From: Anaeromicrobium sediminis
Lineage (GTDB): Bacteria > Bacillota > Clostridia > Peptostreptococcales > Thermotaleaceae
Direction: 5' to 3'
DNA: 64,000 nucleotides
Assembly: GCF_002270055.1 (NCBI RefSeq)
Contig: NZ_NIBG01000017.1
Span: 16,634 to 80,633, forward strand
Position numbers and translations under genes: made by a program. Below, one piece after another: positions 31,676 through 41,966 of this stretch (its first letter is position 1; each line of letters starts with the position of its first letter). The notes below the pieces were generated by a model. That model had not been told where the DNA came from. It saw only the letters and a list, made by a program, of their open reading frames with translations, and did not search any database.

Positions 31676-31696
31676 AATAGCCTCCTTATTCGTTAT

Positions 31697-31760
31697 GGGT
31701 TTGGAGTTTAGGGTTAGGGGTTTAAATCAAACTCTTATCCCTAAACCCTAATCTCTTAAC
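31697..31760. repeat. Intergenic self-complementary repeat, family A
   Basis: GGGTTTGGAGTTTAGGGTTAG ... then CTTATCCCTAAACCCTAATC. It lies between the aminotransferase and cleavage-enzyme genes, so probably inside a transcript. Confidence 0.75.
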
Positions 31761-31766
31761 CTCTTT

Positions 31767-33134
31767 CTATATTTCGTATCCTAATTCTTTACAAGTCTTT
31801 TGAATTCCAGCTTCAAAGGAAGCGAATAACTCATCTACTTCTTCTTTTGTTATATTAACTGGCGGTGCTATTAGGCAGTGATCTCCTCTTACTCCATCTA
31901 CACTTCCTCCACCAGGATAAATCACTAAACCTTCTTCTAAACAATGATTAGTTAACATACCCTTTACTGCTTTTTTAGTGTCAAATGGTTCTTTAGTGTC
32001 TTGATCTTTAACGAACTCAATACCAATCATTAATCCCTTACCTCTAATATCTCCTACGATAGGATATTTGTATAGAGTTTGGATTTTTTCCATTAAGTAA
32101 TCTCCCATAACAGCAGCATTTTCTACAAATCCTTCTCTTTCCATTATTTCAATTACTTTGTGAGCAATTCCACAAGATAATGGATTTCCTGCATAAGTGT
32201 GTCCATGAACAAAGTGTCCAGAACCTTCTACCATTATTGTATTAAATATTTTATCGCTAGCAATACAAGCTCCCATTGGAGTATATCCACAGCTCATTCC
32301 CTTAGCTGTAGTTATAATATCTGGAACTACATCAAAATGCTCCATCGCAAATTTCTTACCAGTTCTACCAAATCCAGCCATTACTTCATCTACTATTAAT
32401 AATACGTCATACTTATCACAAATAGCTCTAACCATTTCAAAGTAAGTCTTAGTAGGGTGAACTCCTGGAGCTGCAGATCCTACAACTGGCTCCGTAATAA
32501 ATGCAGCCACATTATCTGCTCCAATTCTTATGATTTCAGCTTCTAGAGCCTCAGCAGCCTTTATACTAGTTTCTTCTAATGTTTCACATCCCCATGGATT
32601 TCTATAGTGATAAAATTGTGGAATCTTAGGGAAATTAATTAACATTGGGTCATATATTTTTCTTCTTCCAGTGATACCTGTCATTGATAATGATCCCATA
32701 GTATTTCCATGGAATGAGTTCCACTTAGAGATAACTTTCCACTTAGAGCTTGATGCTCCATCTCTTTCAACAAAGTATTGTCTTGCCATTTTAATAGCAG
32801 TTTCAGTAGATTCAGATCCACCAGATACGAAGTATACATGGTTTAAATCTCCTGGTGCCCACTCTGCAACTTTAGCAGCACAATCTTCAATAGAGTCTAC
32901 TGTCCATCTAGAAAGATGTGTAAATGCAATTCTTTCAACATGCTCTTTAACATACTCTGCCACTTCTTTATTTCCATGTCCAATATTAGCTACAGCTGAT
33001 CCTGAACAACCATCTAAATATTTCTTTCCCTTTTCGTCATAAAGGTAAACACCTTCGCCTTTTACGATTTTTGGATAATGCCAATTTTGATTTCTGTAAA
33101 ACACATGATTTTTAGGTGCCTTATTAAGACTCAT
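31767..33134 (-). CDS. Class III (omega) aminotransferase, PLP-dependent
   Basis: 455 residues. The motifs are the phosphate-binding SGGSESTETAIKMARQY near residue 105, the cofactor Asp in LLIVDEVMAGFGRTGK near 250, the PLP lysine in TTAKGMSCGYTPMGA near 280, and HGHTYAGNPLSCG near 310. Such enzymes move an amino group from a distal or beta position, for example of beta-alanine, GABA, diamines or beta-amino acids, to pyruvate or 2-oxoglutarate. Its position before a beta-keto-acid cleavage enzyme suggests that the product is a beta-keto acid, hence a beta-amino-acid substrate (inference). Confidence 0.87.
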   Translation of the reverse strand: MSLNKAPKNHVFYRNQNWHYPKIVKGEGVYLYDEKGKKYLDGCSGSAVANIGHGNKEVAEYVKEHVERIAFTHLSRWTVDSIEDCAAKVAEWAPGDLNHVYFVSGGSESTETAIKMARQYFVERDGASSSKWKVISKWNSFHGNTMGSLSMTGITGRRKIYDPMLINFPKIPQFYHYRNPWGCETLEETSIKAAEALEAEIIRIGADNVAAFITEPVVGSAAPGVHPTKTYFEMVRAICDKYDVLLIVDEVMAGFGRTGKKFAMEHFDVVPDIITTAKGMSCGYTPMGACIASDKIFNTIMVEGSGHFVHGHTYAGNPLSCGIAHKVIEIMEREGFVENAAVMGDYLMEKIQTLYKYPIVGDIRGKGLMIGIEFVKDQDTKEPFDTKKAVKGMLTNHCLEEGLVIYPGGGSVDGVRGDHCLIAPPVNITKEEVDELFASFEAGIQKTCKELGYEI

Positions 33135-33210
33135 AATTAACTCCCCTTTTTTGTTATTAATTTTATAATTTTATTAATTTATTATCTTTTTAAATAACTT
33201 GCAATGAGTC

Positions 33211-33256
33211 ACAGGTGACGAGTAATTCATTCATATATTTTTCACCCTTCACCTGT
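33211..33256. repeat. Self-complementary intergenic repeat, third type (CAGGTGA)
   Basis: ACAGGTGA and TCACCTGT lie 30 bp apart, with GTCACAGGTGACGAG at the left. It lies upstream of the aminotransferase start. Confidence 0.5.
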
Positions 33257-33330
33257 ATCCCATTACCATACTGACATAATATGTACGGATGGTCAATAAC
33301 CATCTCAAATTATTGTACCATATTGATTAA

Positions 33331-34611
33331 CTATGCAACTCTCTTAACAGGAATACTCTCCTTGTCAAATGTCTTTCTATCTAAGTCACCTTCCATACCA
33401 GCAACTGCTGTAGCAACTACTAAGTCTCCTAAAGCATTAGTTGAAGTATGTGCTTGGTCTACTATTCTATAGATTCCTGCAACTAGGGCAATACCATCTA
33501 GTGGAAGACCCATTCCCGTAAGTAATGCAATACTGATTAAAAGACCAACTTGTGGTACAGCTGCACAACCAACTGATAATAATGTAGCTTGAAGTACTAG
33601 CATAGCTTGCATTTTAAAGCTTAAAGGAATTCCATAAATTTGTGCTGCAAATAAAACTATTATTCCAAAGTAAATTGATGTTCCATTCATATTAGCTGTA
33701 GCTCCAAGTGGTAATATGAAACTTGCATTTTCTTTTGGTAATCCCAATTCTTCATCTGCAATTCTCATTGTTACAGGTAGTGTTGCCATAGAACTACAAG
33801 TACTAAAGGCAACTAACCAAGTTTGGAATGCTTTTTTATAGAATTTGATTGGGTTTACCTTTGCAAATACCATTAATACTAATGTATAAATCACAGCGAT
33901 ATGAATAAATGATGCTAAGTAATCTGCTAGGATGAACTTTGATATTGGTCCAAAGATTTTTAAACCAAACTTTGTAGTAGCCTTAGCCATTAGTCCGAAA
34001 ACTCCATATGGTGTAAACTTAACTACAATGTCTGTAATCTTAAACATTACTTCAGATACCTTATCTACTAAATCAATAAGTTCTTTTCCCTTTTGGCCCA
34101 TCATTAAAAGTGCTGCTCCAATGAATACACTAAATGAAATTATATGAAGCATTTCACCCTTTGCCATAGATTCAACTGGGTTTTTAGGGAAGAAGTTTAA
34201 AATAGTATCAGCTATTCCTGGAAGTTCTTTAACCTCTACTGCCTGTGCCGCTTCTCCTAATTGGATTCCAGCTCCTGGCTGAATAATATGTGCCACAATT
34301 AATCCTATTGTAACAGCACAGAATGCCGTTGCAAAGAATAAGGCAACTGCTTTAATACCTATACTTCTTAGTTTTTTCAAGTCCCCTAGGTTGGCAACTC
34401 CACTAATTATTGAGAAAAATACTAAAGGTACAACTACCATTCTAATTAGTCTTAAGAATAAATCCCCTAATAAAGCAAATACTGGAACAATCTTAGCTAT
34501 AGTTGCATTGTCTTCGCCACCCATTGTACTGAATATAAATCCAACAGTAGCCCCTAAAATCAATCCTATAAAGATTTTGTGAAATAATTTTAACTTAAAT
34601 TTCTGTTTCAT
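33331..34611 (-). CDS. Dicarboxylate/amino acid:cation symporter (DAACS/GltP family)
   Basis: 426 residues with eight membrane helices and two re-entrant loops. It has the serine-rich loop VAFSTCSSMATLPVTM near residue 265 and the Na+/substrate motif LPLGATANMNGTSIYFGI near 300. Family members take up glutamate, aspartate or C4-dicarboxylates with Na+ or H+. It is the first structural gene of the catabolic block and points to an acidic substrate, taken up with sodium if the species is sodium-coupled as the ATPase suggests. Confidence 0.9.
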   Translation of the reverse strand: MKQKFKLKLFHKIFIGLILGATVGFIFSTMGGEDNATIAKIVPVFALLGDLFLRLIRMVVVPLVFFSIISGVANLGDLKKLRSIGIKAVALFFATAFCAVTIGLIVAHIIQPGAGIQLGEAAQAVEVKELPGIADTILNFFPKNPVESMAKGEMLHIISFSVFIGAALLMMGQKGKELIDLVDKVSEVMFKITDIVVKFTPYGVFGLMAKATTKFGLKIFGPISKFILADYLASFIHIAVIYTLVLMVFAKVNPIKFYKKAFQTWLVAFSTCSSMATLPVTMRIADEELGLPKENASFILPLGATANMNGTSIYFGIIVLFAAQIYGIPLSFKMQAMLVLQATLLSVGCAAVPQVGLLISIALLTGMGLPLDGIALVAGIYRIVDQAHTSTNALGDLVVATAVAGMEGDLDRKTFDKESIPVKRVA

Positions 34612-34793
34612 TTGTCTCCTCCTTAGTGTCTATATTAATGACTAACAATTCTTTATCTCCTCTTTAGAAGTGAAGATAAGAAATTGTAGAATCACTAGAT
34701 GGATCAGCTAAAATTCAGAATACCTTCTTAATTTTAGTTTCATCCTGGTTAAGTATATAGTGCTTATGAATTTGTGGCAAAATTCACAGGCAA

Positions 34794-34852
34794 TAAAAAA
34801 ATCCACTGAAGAGACATAATCATAAATATAATTATATCATCCTCACTGGATT
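34794..34852 (-). terminator. Long-loop terminator after the DUF3870 gene
   Basis: On the minus strand AATCCAGTGA pairs with TCAGTGGATT at 9 of 10 positions and is followed by seven T residues. The 33-nt loop is unusual and could hide a regulatory switch for the downstream symporter. Confidence 0.55.
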
Positions 34853-34902
34853 CTACTTACTATTAATTATGCGGAAACATAATCTTGCAAATAAAGCAGC
34901 GC

Positions 34903-35238
34903 TTAATATAAAGTTTTCTTCCATTCCAAATACTTTAAGTATGTGGATTTAGTTGCAACACAAAGGGCCTTTTGGGCCATTCCATGATAACGTTTTTTTA
35001 TTATTTCTAACAAATTGTCTATACCATTTTTTTGAAGATCATATCCAACAAATATACTTTTTAAAAATTGTCTAGCTTCTTGTGTAAGTAAGGTGCAGGA
35101 TACATCTTCTATAATTTCCGTATCTGGATTTATAATCATTCCTAAACCTACAACCTTATGAACGTGAGCTGCTGATATGTCTGATGGTAATTTAGCATAA
35201 GATATGAAATACACGGAATTACTACTATACTGTTCCAT
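34903..35238 (-). CDS. DUF3870 domain protein
   Basis: 111 residues. The sequence VYFISYAKLPSDISAAHVHKVVGLGMIINPDTEIIEDVSCTLLT matches the small DUF3870 family, which I recall from clostridial amino-acid catabolic loci. No enzyme motif, signal or membrane segment is visible. CTLLTQEARQFLKSIFVGYDL and a C-terminal GMAQKALCVATKSTYLKYLEW are helical. It has its own sigma-A promoter and a terminator before the symporter gene. A regulatory or sensing role for the adjacent operon is possible but unproven. Confidence 0.75.
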   Translation of the reverse strand: MEQYSSNSVYFISYAKLPSDISAAHVHKVVGLGMIINPDTEIIEDVSCTLLTQEARQFLKSIFVGYDLQKNGIDNLLEIIKKRYHGMAQKALCVATKSTYLKYLEWKKTLY

Positions 35239-35267
35239 TAATCTTCACTCACTATCTTTTTAAGTAA

Positions 35268-35296
35268 ATTGTACTCCATTTGCCTAATACTATCAA
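35268..35296 (-). promoter_or_regulatory. Sigma-A promoter of the DUF3870 gene
   Basis: TTGATA (-35), 17-bp spacer, TACAAT (-10) on the minus strand, with the start of transcription predicted about 20-25 bp before the gene. Confidence 0.7.
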
Positions 35297-35428
35297 TACC
35301 TAATATTTGTATATATAGGAGCTTAATACCTATTCTCATTTGTTTTTCTCCTGCATACTTTTGTTTATTCACTTTTTTGATATTTTTCATTTAGATTCTA
35401 AACTTTTAGTTTTAGCCCACATCTCTCA

Positions 35429-36547
35429 TTAATTTTCAAAGTATTCTTTTATAGCTTCAACTATTCTCTTACATGCATTTCCATCCCCATAGGGATTTAC
35501 TGCATTTGCCATTTCTTTATATGCCTCATTATCTTCTAATAATTTCTTAGTCATTTCATATACTCTATTTCTTTCTACCCCTGCCATTTTTACAGTTCCC
35601 GCGTCCACAGCTTCTGGTCTTTCCGTTTCAGTACGAAGAACCAATACAGGTTTACCAAGGGCTGGTGCTTCTTCTTGGATACCACCTGAGTCTGTAAGTA
35701 TTAAATCACATTTGTTTATCAAGTTAGCAAATGGTTCATAGTCAAGGGGTTCTATTAGATTTACCCTTGGGACTTGTCCTAATATGGAGTTTGCTAAATC
35801 TCTCACCTTTGGATTTAAATGTACAGGGAATATTACTTCCACATTTTCAATTTCCTGCACAACGTCCTTTATGGCACTAAATATATCTTCCATAGGTTGT
35901 CCTAAGTTCTCACGTCTATGACAAGTTAATAGAATTGTCTTTTTATTTTTATAATCTATATTGTTAAGTACTTCATTCTCAAATACATAGTCTTCCTTAA
36001 TAACCTTAAACAATGCATCTATAACTGTATTTCCTGTTAAATATATGTTTCCCTTTATTCTTTCGTTTAAAAGATTATGCTCATTTCCCTTTGTTGGACA
36101 AAAATGCATATCTGCTAAATTACCCGCTAAGGTTCTATTCATCTCTTCTGGATAAGGAGAGTATTTATTCCCACTTCTTAAACCAGCTTCCACGTGGCCT
36201 ATTTTCACTTTATGGTAAAAAGCAGCTAAAGATCCTGCCAAGGTAGTAGTAGTATCTCCATGAACTAGTATAATATCTGGCTTTGCTTCTTTTATTACAT
36301 TATCTAAACCTTCTAATGCCCTTGCCGTTATTTGAGTTAAGCTTTGGCCTGGTTTCATTATATTTAAATCATAGTCTGGTTTTATACTAAATAATTCTAA
36401 TACTTGATCTAGCATTTCCCTATGCTGAGCTGTAACACAAACTATGGACTCCATAGATTCTTCCTTTTCTATTTCCTTAACTAGTGGGGCCATTTTTATG
36501 GCTTCTGGCCTAGTTCCAAATATACTCATAACCTTTATTGTCTTCAT
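35429..36547 (-). CDS. wecB: UDP-N-acetylglucosamine 2-epimerase (non-hydrolysing)
   Basis: 372 residues. MSIFGTRPEAIKMAPL at the start, GHVEAGLRSGNKYSPYPEEMNR near residue 117 and LTDSGGIQEEAPALGKPVLVLR near 285 are the family hallmarks. It converts UDP-GlcNAc to UDP-ManNAc for teichoic acid or surface polysaccharide. It follows tagO by 44 bp and probably shares its transcript with partial termination between them. Same enzyme as MnaA in Bacillus. Confidence 0.95.
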   Translation of the reverse strand: MKTIKVMSIFGTRPEAIKMAPLVKEIEKEESMESIVCVTAQHREMLDQVLELFSIKPDYDLNIMKPGQSLTQITARALEGLDNVIKEAKPDIILVHGDTTTTLAGSLAAFYHKVKIGHVEAGLRSGNKYSPYPEEMNRTLAGNLADMHFCPTKGNEHNLLNERIKGNIYLTGNTVIDALFKVIKEDYVFENEVLNNIDYKNKKTILLTCHRRENLGQPMEDIFSAIKDVVQEIENVEVIFPVHLNPKVRDLANSILGQVPRVNLIEPLDYEPFANLINKCDLILTDSGGIQEEAPALGKPVLVLRTETERPEAVDAGTVKMAGVERNRVYEMTKKLLEDNEAYKEMANAVNPYGDGNACKRIVEAIKEYFEN

Positions 36548-36564
36548 TTCATATCCCCCTAATT

Positions 36565-36592
36565 AAAAACCAGGATTTTATCAACCCTGGTT
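36565..36592 (-). terminator. Terminator or attenuating hairpin between tagO and wecB
   Basis: AACCAGG / CCTGGTT arms start at the tagO stop codon and are followed by TTTAATT. The short T run suggests partial rather than complete termination. Confidence 0.6.
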
Positions 36593-37619
36593 ATTTGTTT
36601 TTGCCTCTTATAGATTCTTTTCCTATACTTCTATATAGCGTTGTAGTTAAAAAGAATATTATTATAAAACAATATGCAAATTGATTATTACTTATTAAAA
36701 CTGCACTTGCACCTAGTAGGGCGCTTATTAGATATAGGGTTAAAACTGTTCTCCTTTGCCCTAATCCTCTAGATAACAATCTATGATGTAAATGTCCCTT
36801 ATCTGCTTCAAATATGGGTTTTCCATTTAAAAATCTTCTTATAATTGCAAATGCCGTATCAAATATAGGTAAACCTAATGCAAGAACTGGTACTATTGTA
36901 GCTATGGCTGTAGCACCCTTTAATACTCCTAAAATAGATATGGCAGATAAAATATAACCTAAGAATAATGATCCTGTATCTCCCATAAAAACCTTAGCAG
37001 GATTAAAGTTATAAGGTAAAAATCCTATAGCTGAACCTGCAACAGATAAAGTAAGCACCATAACAACTATATTGTTTGGATTCTGAATATAAGTTATATA
37101 TGCTAAGGATAATGCAGCTATAGATGCTACTCCTGCTGCTAATCCATCTAATCCATCTATTAAATTTACTGTATTAGTTATTCCTACAACCCATATTATA
37201 GTTACAGGTATGGATAAATATAGAGGAAATCCAATCCATTTATCTGTTATTGGGTTACCAAAACCTTCAATGCTAATTCCCACACTAACTAATATGACAG
37301 CTGCTATTAGCTGACCCATAAATTTTTGCTTAGGAGATAATGGCTTAGTGTCATCCATAATTCCCATAATAACTATGACAGTACTTCCTGCAATTAATCC
37401 TATTATCTTTTTATCTATAGGAAGAGTTACTAATATACTAACTACAAATCCTAAAAATATGGCTAATCCACCCATCCTTGGAATAGGCTTTTTATGAACT
37501 CTACGGTTGTCCTTTGGCACATCTATAGCTCCTATTTTGTGAGCTAACTTAATAGCAAAAGGAGTCATAATACATGACACAATAAATGCCACCAACAAAC
37601 TTATCATATATTTATACAT
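36591..37619 (-). CDS. tagO: Undecaprenyl-phosphate GlcNAc-1-phosphate transferase (TagO/WecA)
   Basis: 342 residues from the ATG at 37619, chosen because AGGAGTG lies 7 bp upstream. The frame extends ten codons further without a site. It has ten or eleven membrane helices and the family motifs VPKDNRRVHKKPIPRMGGLA, VNLIDGLDGLAAG and VFMGDTGSLFLGY, plus the His-rich ADKGHLHHRLL loop. It loads GlcNAc-1-P on undecaprenyl phosphate, the first step for teichoic acids and many polysaccharides, and could prime the operon at 1-10 kb. Confidence 0.94.
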   Translation of the reverse strand: MYKYMISLLVAFIVSCIMTPFAIKLAHKIGAIDVPKDNRRVHKKPIPRMGGLAIFLGFVVSILVTLPIDKKIIGLIAGSTVIVIMGIMDDTKPLSPKQKFMGQLIAAVILVSVGISIEGFGNPITDKWIGFPLYLSIPVTIIWVVGITNTVNLIDGLDGLAAGVASIAALSLAYITYIQNPNNIVVMVLTLSVAGSAIGFLPYNFNPAKVFMGDTGSLFLGYILSAISILGVLKGATAIATIVPVLALGLPIFDTAFAIIRRFLNGKPIFEADKGHLHHRLLSRGLGQRRTVLTLYLISALLGASAVLISNNQFAYCFIIIFFLTTTLYRSIGKESIRGKNK

Positions 37620-37731
37620 TGTAACACTCCTATTTATTTTAATAGTCAAATTCCACTCATAGTTATTTTACATTAAACTAGAAAAAAACACAATGATTAC
37701 GTAAATTTGGTTACTATTTTGTCATTATTTG

Positions 37732-38172
37732 TTAATCCATCCTAATTAGTTCTATCTTAGCTTCATTTAATAAATCCATGGATAATTCATCTGGGTAAGA
37801 TCCTTTAAAATAAATCCTCTTTATGCCAGCATTTATGGCCATTTTAGCACATAATACACAGGGTTGCAGTGTAGCATATAAATCTGATCCTTCTATGGAC
37901 ACACCATGGAATGCTGCCTGTATTATGGCATTTTGCTCAGCATGAATACCTCTACATAATTCGTGTCTTTCTCCCGATGGTATGCCCATCTTTTCTCTTA
38001 GACATCCTATTTCTAGACAGTGTTTCGTATTAGATGGTGCTCCATTATATCCAGTAGACAAAAGTCTTTTATTTTTTACTATTACAGCTCCAACTTTTCT
38101 TCTCTTACAAGTAGATCTAGTTTTAGCCATCTCAGCCATTTCCATAAAATATGTGTTCCAATCAGGACGCAT
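37732..38172 (-). CDS. dCMP deaminase family protein
   Basis: 146 residues. Zinc motif [11 protein letters not shown] (His-Ala-Glu) near residue 72 and [15 protein letters not shown] (PCxxC) near 100 are present, as is the N-terminal dCMP deaminase block [23 protein letters not shown]. It makes dUMP from dCMP for thymidylate synthesis, or acts in ComE-type roles. It fits a nucleotide group with upp and tdk. Start is fixed by the GGGGGA ribosome binding site just upstream. Confidence 0.92.
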   Translation of the reverse strand: MRPDWNTYFMEMAEMAKTRSTCKRRKVGAVIVKNKRLLSTGYNGAPSNTKHCLEIGCLREKMGIPSGERHELCRGIHAEQNAIIQAAFHGVSIEGSDLYATLQPCVLCAKMAINAGIKRIYFKGSYPDELSMDLLNEAKIELIRMD

Positions 38173-38264
38173 ACTAATTCCCCCTTAGTATATTTTTCCT
38201 CTATATAATTGTTTAATCAAATTATTTTATCACATAAATCTTATATTTACCTTAAATAACCTGT

Positions 38265-38292
38265 TAAAAAAGGAGCAGTTTATACTGCTCCT
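38265..38292 (-). terminator. Rho-independent terminator of upp
   Basis: AGGAGCAGT / ACTGCTCCT arms of 9 bp, loop of 4, followed by TTTTTTAA on the minus strand. Confidence 0.9.
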
Positions 38293-38333
38293 AACTTTAG
38301 TTATGACTTTTTTTAAAGTTTTTTATACATGGA

Positions 38334-39429
<1,096 letters not shown>

Positions 39430-39508
39430 CCTTGCACCTCCATTACAGAAACTTAAATCTTCATTATTGTAGTGTATATTTGAAAAAAAGTCAAGTGTTG
39501 TTTTATGG

Positions 39509-39573
39509 TTGAGAGTTTAGAATTAAGGGTTTAGAGTTTAAATAACAAGTTCTTAATACTCAACCCTTAACCA
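39509..39573. repeat. Intergenic self-complementary repeat, family A
   Basis: GTTGAGAGTTTAGAATTAAGG ... AATACTCAACCCTTAACC. It lies between the phosphatase gene and rpiB. Confidence 0.7.
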
Positions 39574-39578
39574 GATTC

Positions 39579-40025
39579 TTATTTCAATTCATTAATTATA
39601 ATTTCTAATAGTCTATTTATTTCATCTCTGCAAGCCTTGTATACATGCACATTCTGTCCATATGGGTCTAATATATTAATATCCCCATTTACTTTTCCAT
39701 ATTCCTTTAATGTATATATTTTATTTGAAATTTTAGGAATAATTTGTAATATTTTCTGTTTATGATTTTCTGTCATAGTTAATATTAAATCACTATTATT
39801 TATTAGTTCTCTTGTTATAGTGTTTGATTTATAATCCCTTATATTTATTCCTATTTCATCCATGGCCAGAATAGAATTCTCAGATGGGCTTAATCCATCC
39901 ATTGTAAATATTCCAGCTGAATATATATTTATATTTAGATTGTGTTTTTCTATTAATTTTTTCATTAATGCCTCAGCCATAGGGCTCCTACAAGTGTTAC
40001 CCGTACAGACAAATAGAATATTCAT
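39579..40025 (-). CDS. ywlE: Low-molecular-weight phosphatase, probably protein-arginine phosphatase (YwlE)
   Basis: 148 residues. The signature loop CTGNTCRSPMAEAL carries Cys7, Thr11 and Arg13, and the general acid lies in ILDPYG. Thr at position 11 rather than Ile is the residue that makes B. subtilis YwlE act on phosphoarginine, so arginine phosphatase activity is predicted. No McsB kinase is in this window. The neighbourhood (sua5 upstream, rpiB downstream) equals the Bacillus ywlC-ywlE-ywlF order. Confidence 0.9.
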   Translation of the reverse strand: MNILFVCTGNTCRSPMAEALMKKLIEKHNLNINIYSAGIFTMDGLSPSENSILAMDEIGINIRDYKSNTITRELINNSDLILTMTENHKQKILQIIPKISNKIYTLKEYGKVNGDINILDPYGQNVHVYKACRDEINRLLEIIINELK

Positions 40026-40074
40026 TTGTTCCTCCTGTTATTGTTCATTCTTTGTGGTTTAACCGCTAACCTTT

Positions 40075-41124
40075 TTAACACTTTATTATATTATAACCTG
40101 CTGCTTTGGTCATTCTATTCATTATGGCACTACCTAGGTGGGTACTTTCTATTCCCTCTGCAAAAATCATATCCACATCTGTCTCATCAAATAGTCTTAG
40201 CACATGAAACATATTTAGAGCTATGGTGCTTATTTTTTTTCTACTTCCCATGGAATATACAAGACCATCATATTTGTCCTTAGTTTCATCTGTACACATG
40301 ATTCCTACCTTTTTCCCCTGGCTTACTGCTTCTTTTTTTAATTCTCTTATCTTTTTTGTAGTGTCCTCTAAGTGACCTATTACCATTACCACTTGAGCTT
40401 CTGGTGAGTAGTGGGTATATTTCATTCCTGGAGATTTTGGAGTTAAATCCTTTTTAAAATATCCTTCTATAGCTGGGTCCACTTTTATTTCCATATTTAA
40501 AGCTTCTTCAATTTCTTCCTTCGTAACTCCCCCAGGTCTTAAAATAGTAGGCACTTCTCCTGTGGCATCTATTACAGTGGATTCTAGTCCTATTTGAACG
40601 TCCCCACCACAAATTATTCCATCTACCCGATTTTCTAAATCTTTAACCACATGTTTTCCCTTAGTAGGAGATGGCTTTCCAGATATATTAGCACTTGGTG
40701 CTGCCACAGGAACCTTTGACATGCCTATTAATTGTCTTGCCATCCTATGGGATGGCATTCTAATGGCTACAGTGTTTAGTCCTCCTGTAGTGCAATTAGG
40801 AACCTTTTCTGTTTTATTTAATATTATAGTCAGTGGACCTGGCCAAAATTTTTCTATTAATAATTTAGCATTTTCATTAATATCTTTAGCCAATTCTTTT
40901 AATTGATCTTGGTGAGCTATATGTACTATTAAGGGGTTGTCCGACGGACGGCCCTTAGCTTGAAATATTTTTTTCACAGCTTCTTCTTTTAAGGCATTTG
41001 CCCCTATTCCATATACTGTTTCTGTAGGAAATGCTACTGTACCACCCTTATTTAGTATACTTGCACCTTCTCTTAATTCACTTTCTTCAAAATCATTGGG
41101 ATCTATATTAAAAATCTTTGTCAT
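40075..41124 (-). CDS. ywlC: L-threonylcarbamoyladenylate synthase (Sua5/YwlC type)
   Basis: 349 residues from the ATG at 41124 (AGGAGG 6 bp before). It has the Sua5 N-terminal YrdC domain (GGTVAFPTETVYGIGANAL, KGRPSDNPLIVHI, VAAPSANISGKPSPT) and a C-terminal Sua5 Rossmann domain (about 240-349) joined through SPGMKYTHYSP. It makes the threonylcarbamoyl-AMP used for t6A37 in tRNA. The two-domain length is the long Sua5 form. Confidence 0.95.
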   Translation of the reverse strand: MTKIFNIDPNDFEESELREGASILNKGGTVAFPTETVYGIGANALKEEAVKKIFQAKGRPSDNPLIVHIAHQDQLKELAKDINENAKLLIEKFWPGPLTIILNKTEKVPNCTTGGLNTVAIRMPSHRMARQLIGMSKVPVAAPSANISGKPSPTKGKHVVKDLENRVDGIICGGDVQIGLESTVIDATGEVPTILRPGGVTKEEIEEALNMEIKVDPAIEGYFKKDLTPKSPGMKYTHYSPEAQVVMVIGHLEDTTKKIRELKKEAVSQGKKVGIMCTDETKDKYDGLVYSMGSRKKISTIALNMFHVLRLFDETDVDMIFAEGIESTHLGSAIMNRMTKAAGYNIIKC

Positions 41125-41148
41125 TTGTTCCTCCTTGTTCATGCTCAC

Positions 41149-41180
41149 GGTTAAGAGTTTAGAAATCTTAACTCTTAACC
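41149..41180. repeat. Perfect hairpin of family A upstream of ywlC
   Basis: GGTTAAGAGTT and AACTCTTAACC are exact complements separated by 10 bp. It is the cleanest copy of the family, 25 bp upstream of the gene start. Confidence 0.8.
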
Positions 41181-41243
41181 ATTTTATCTATCCTTAAATT
41201 TATTCTAACAAAATACATTTGTCAATAAGTTTAATTATTTTAT

Positions 41244-41966
41244 CTACATTTTAGTTATTAGTATTCCTAAAATAAAACCTATTAATATACCATAGGTTTG
41301 AATTTTTTTTGTAGATGCTTCTTTAGCCGATGGTATTAATTCACCGCAAGCTATGTACAACATACTTCCTCCAGCTAAACTTAAACATAAGCCTATAAAG
41401 TTTTGTGATATGTTCCCCAGTAGGGCTCCTATAAATGCTCCTATACCAATTGGTGCTCCTGCTAGCATAGTATATATTAATACTTCTAATCTATTTATTC
41501 CCCCCATTCTCATGGGAGTTGCCATACATATACCCTCTGGAATATTATGGACGGCTATAACTATAGATACACCAATTCCTAATGATTTAGTAAGTAAAAA
41601 AGCAGATCCTATAGCTAATCCCTCTGGGAAATTATGTAGTGCTACTCCAATTAATAATAAAAATCCTATTCTTCTATATTTATTACCACTCCTATTTCTC
41701 TTTCTCAATAAAGTTTCTATTAGGCTCATAACTATTATTCCTAGTATTAATCCAGCAATATTTATGGGAAGAGAAGTTATCTTAAAGGCTTCTTCTAATA
41801 AGTCAAAACATATTATCGATAGCATTAGTCCGCCTGATAATCCCATTATAAAACTTAGAATATTTCCTTTAATATCTGATACTAGTATAGATATTATTCC
41901 ACCTATACCCGTTCCTATTACTCCTACCATGAAACCTATAATGCCTATTTCATATATATTTTCCAT
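41244..41966 (-). CDS. ZIP family metal transporter
   Basis: 240 residues with eight membrane helices. The ZIP metal site is visible in LLIGVALHNFPEGLAIGSAF (HNFPEG) and VSIVIAVHNIPEGICMATPM (HNIPEG). It imports or equilibrates divalent metals such as zinc, iron or manganese. It has no long cytoplasmic His loop. In Bacillus the corresponding slot holds a different metal transporter gene, mntP. Its ribosome binding site lies within the 3-prime arm of the preceding terminator hairpin. Confidence 0.9.
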   Translation of the reverse strand: MENIYEIGIIGFMVGVIGTGIGGIISILVSDIKGNILSFIMGLSGGLMLSIICFDLLEEAFKITSLPINIAGLILGIIVMSLIETLLRKRNRSGNKYRRIGFLLLIGVALHNFPEGLAIGSAFLLTKSLGIGVSIVIAVHNIPEGICMATPMRMGGINRLEVLIYTMLAGAPIGIGAFIGALLGNISQNFIGLCLSLAGGSMLYIACGELIPSAKEASTKKIQTYGILIGFILGILITKM

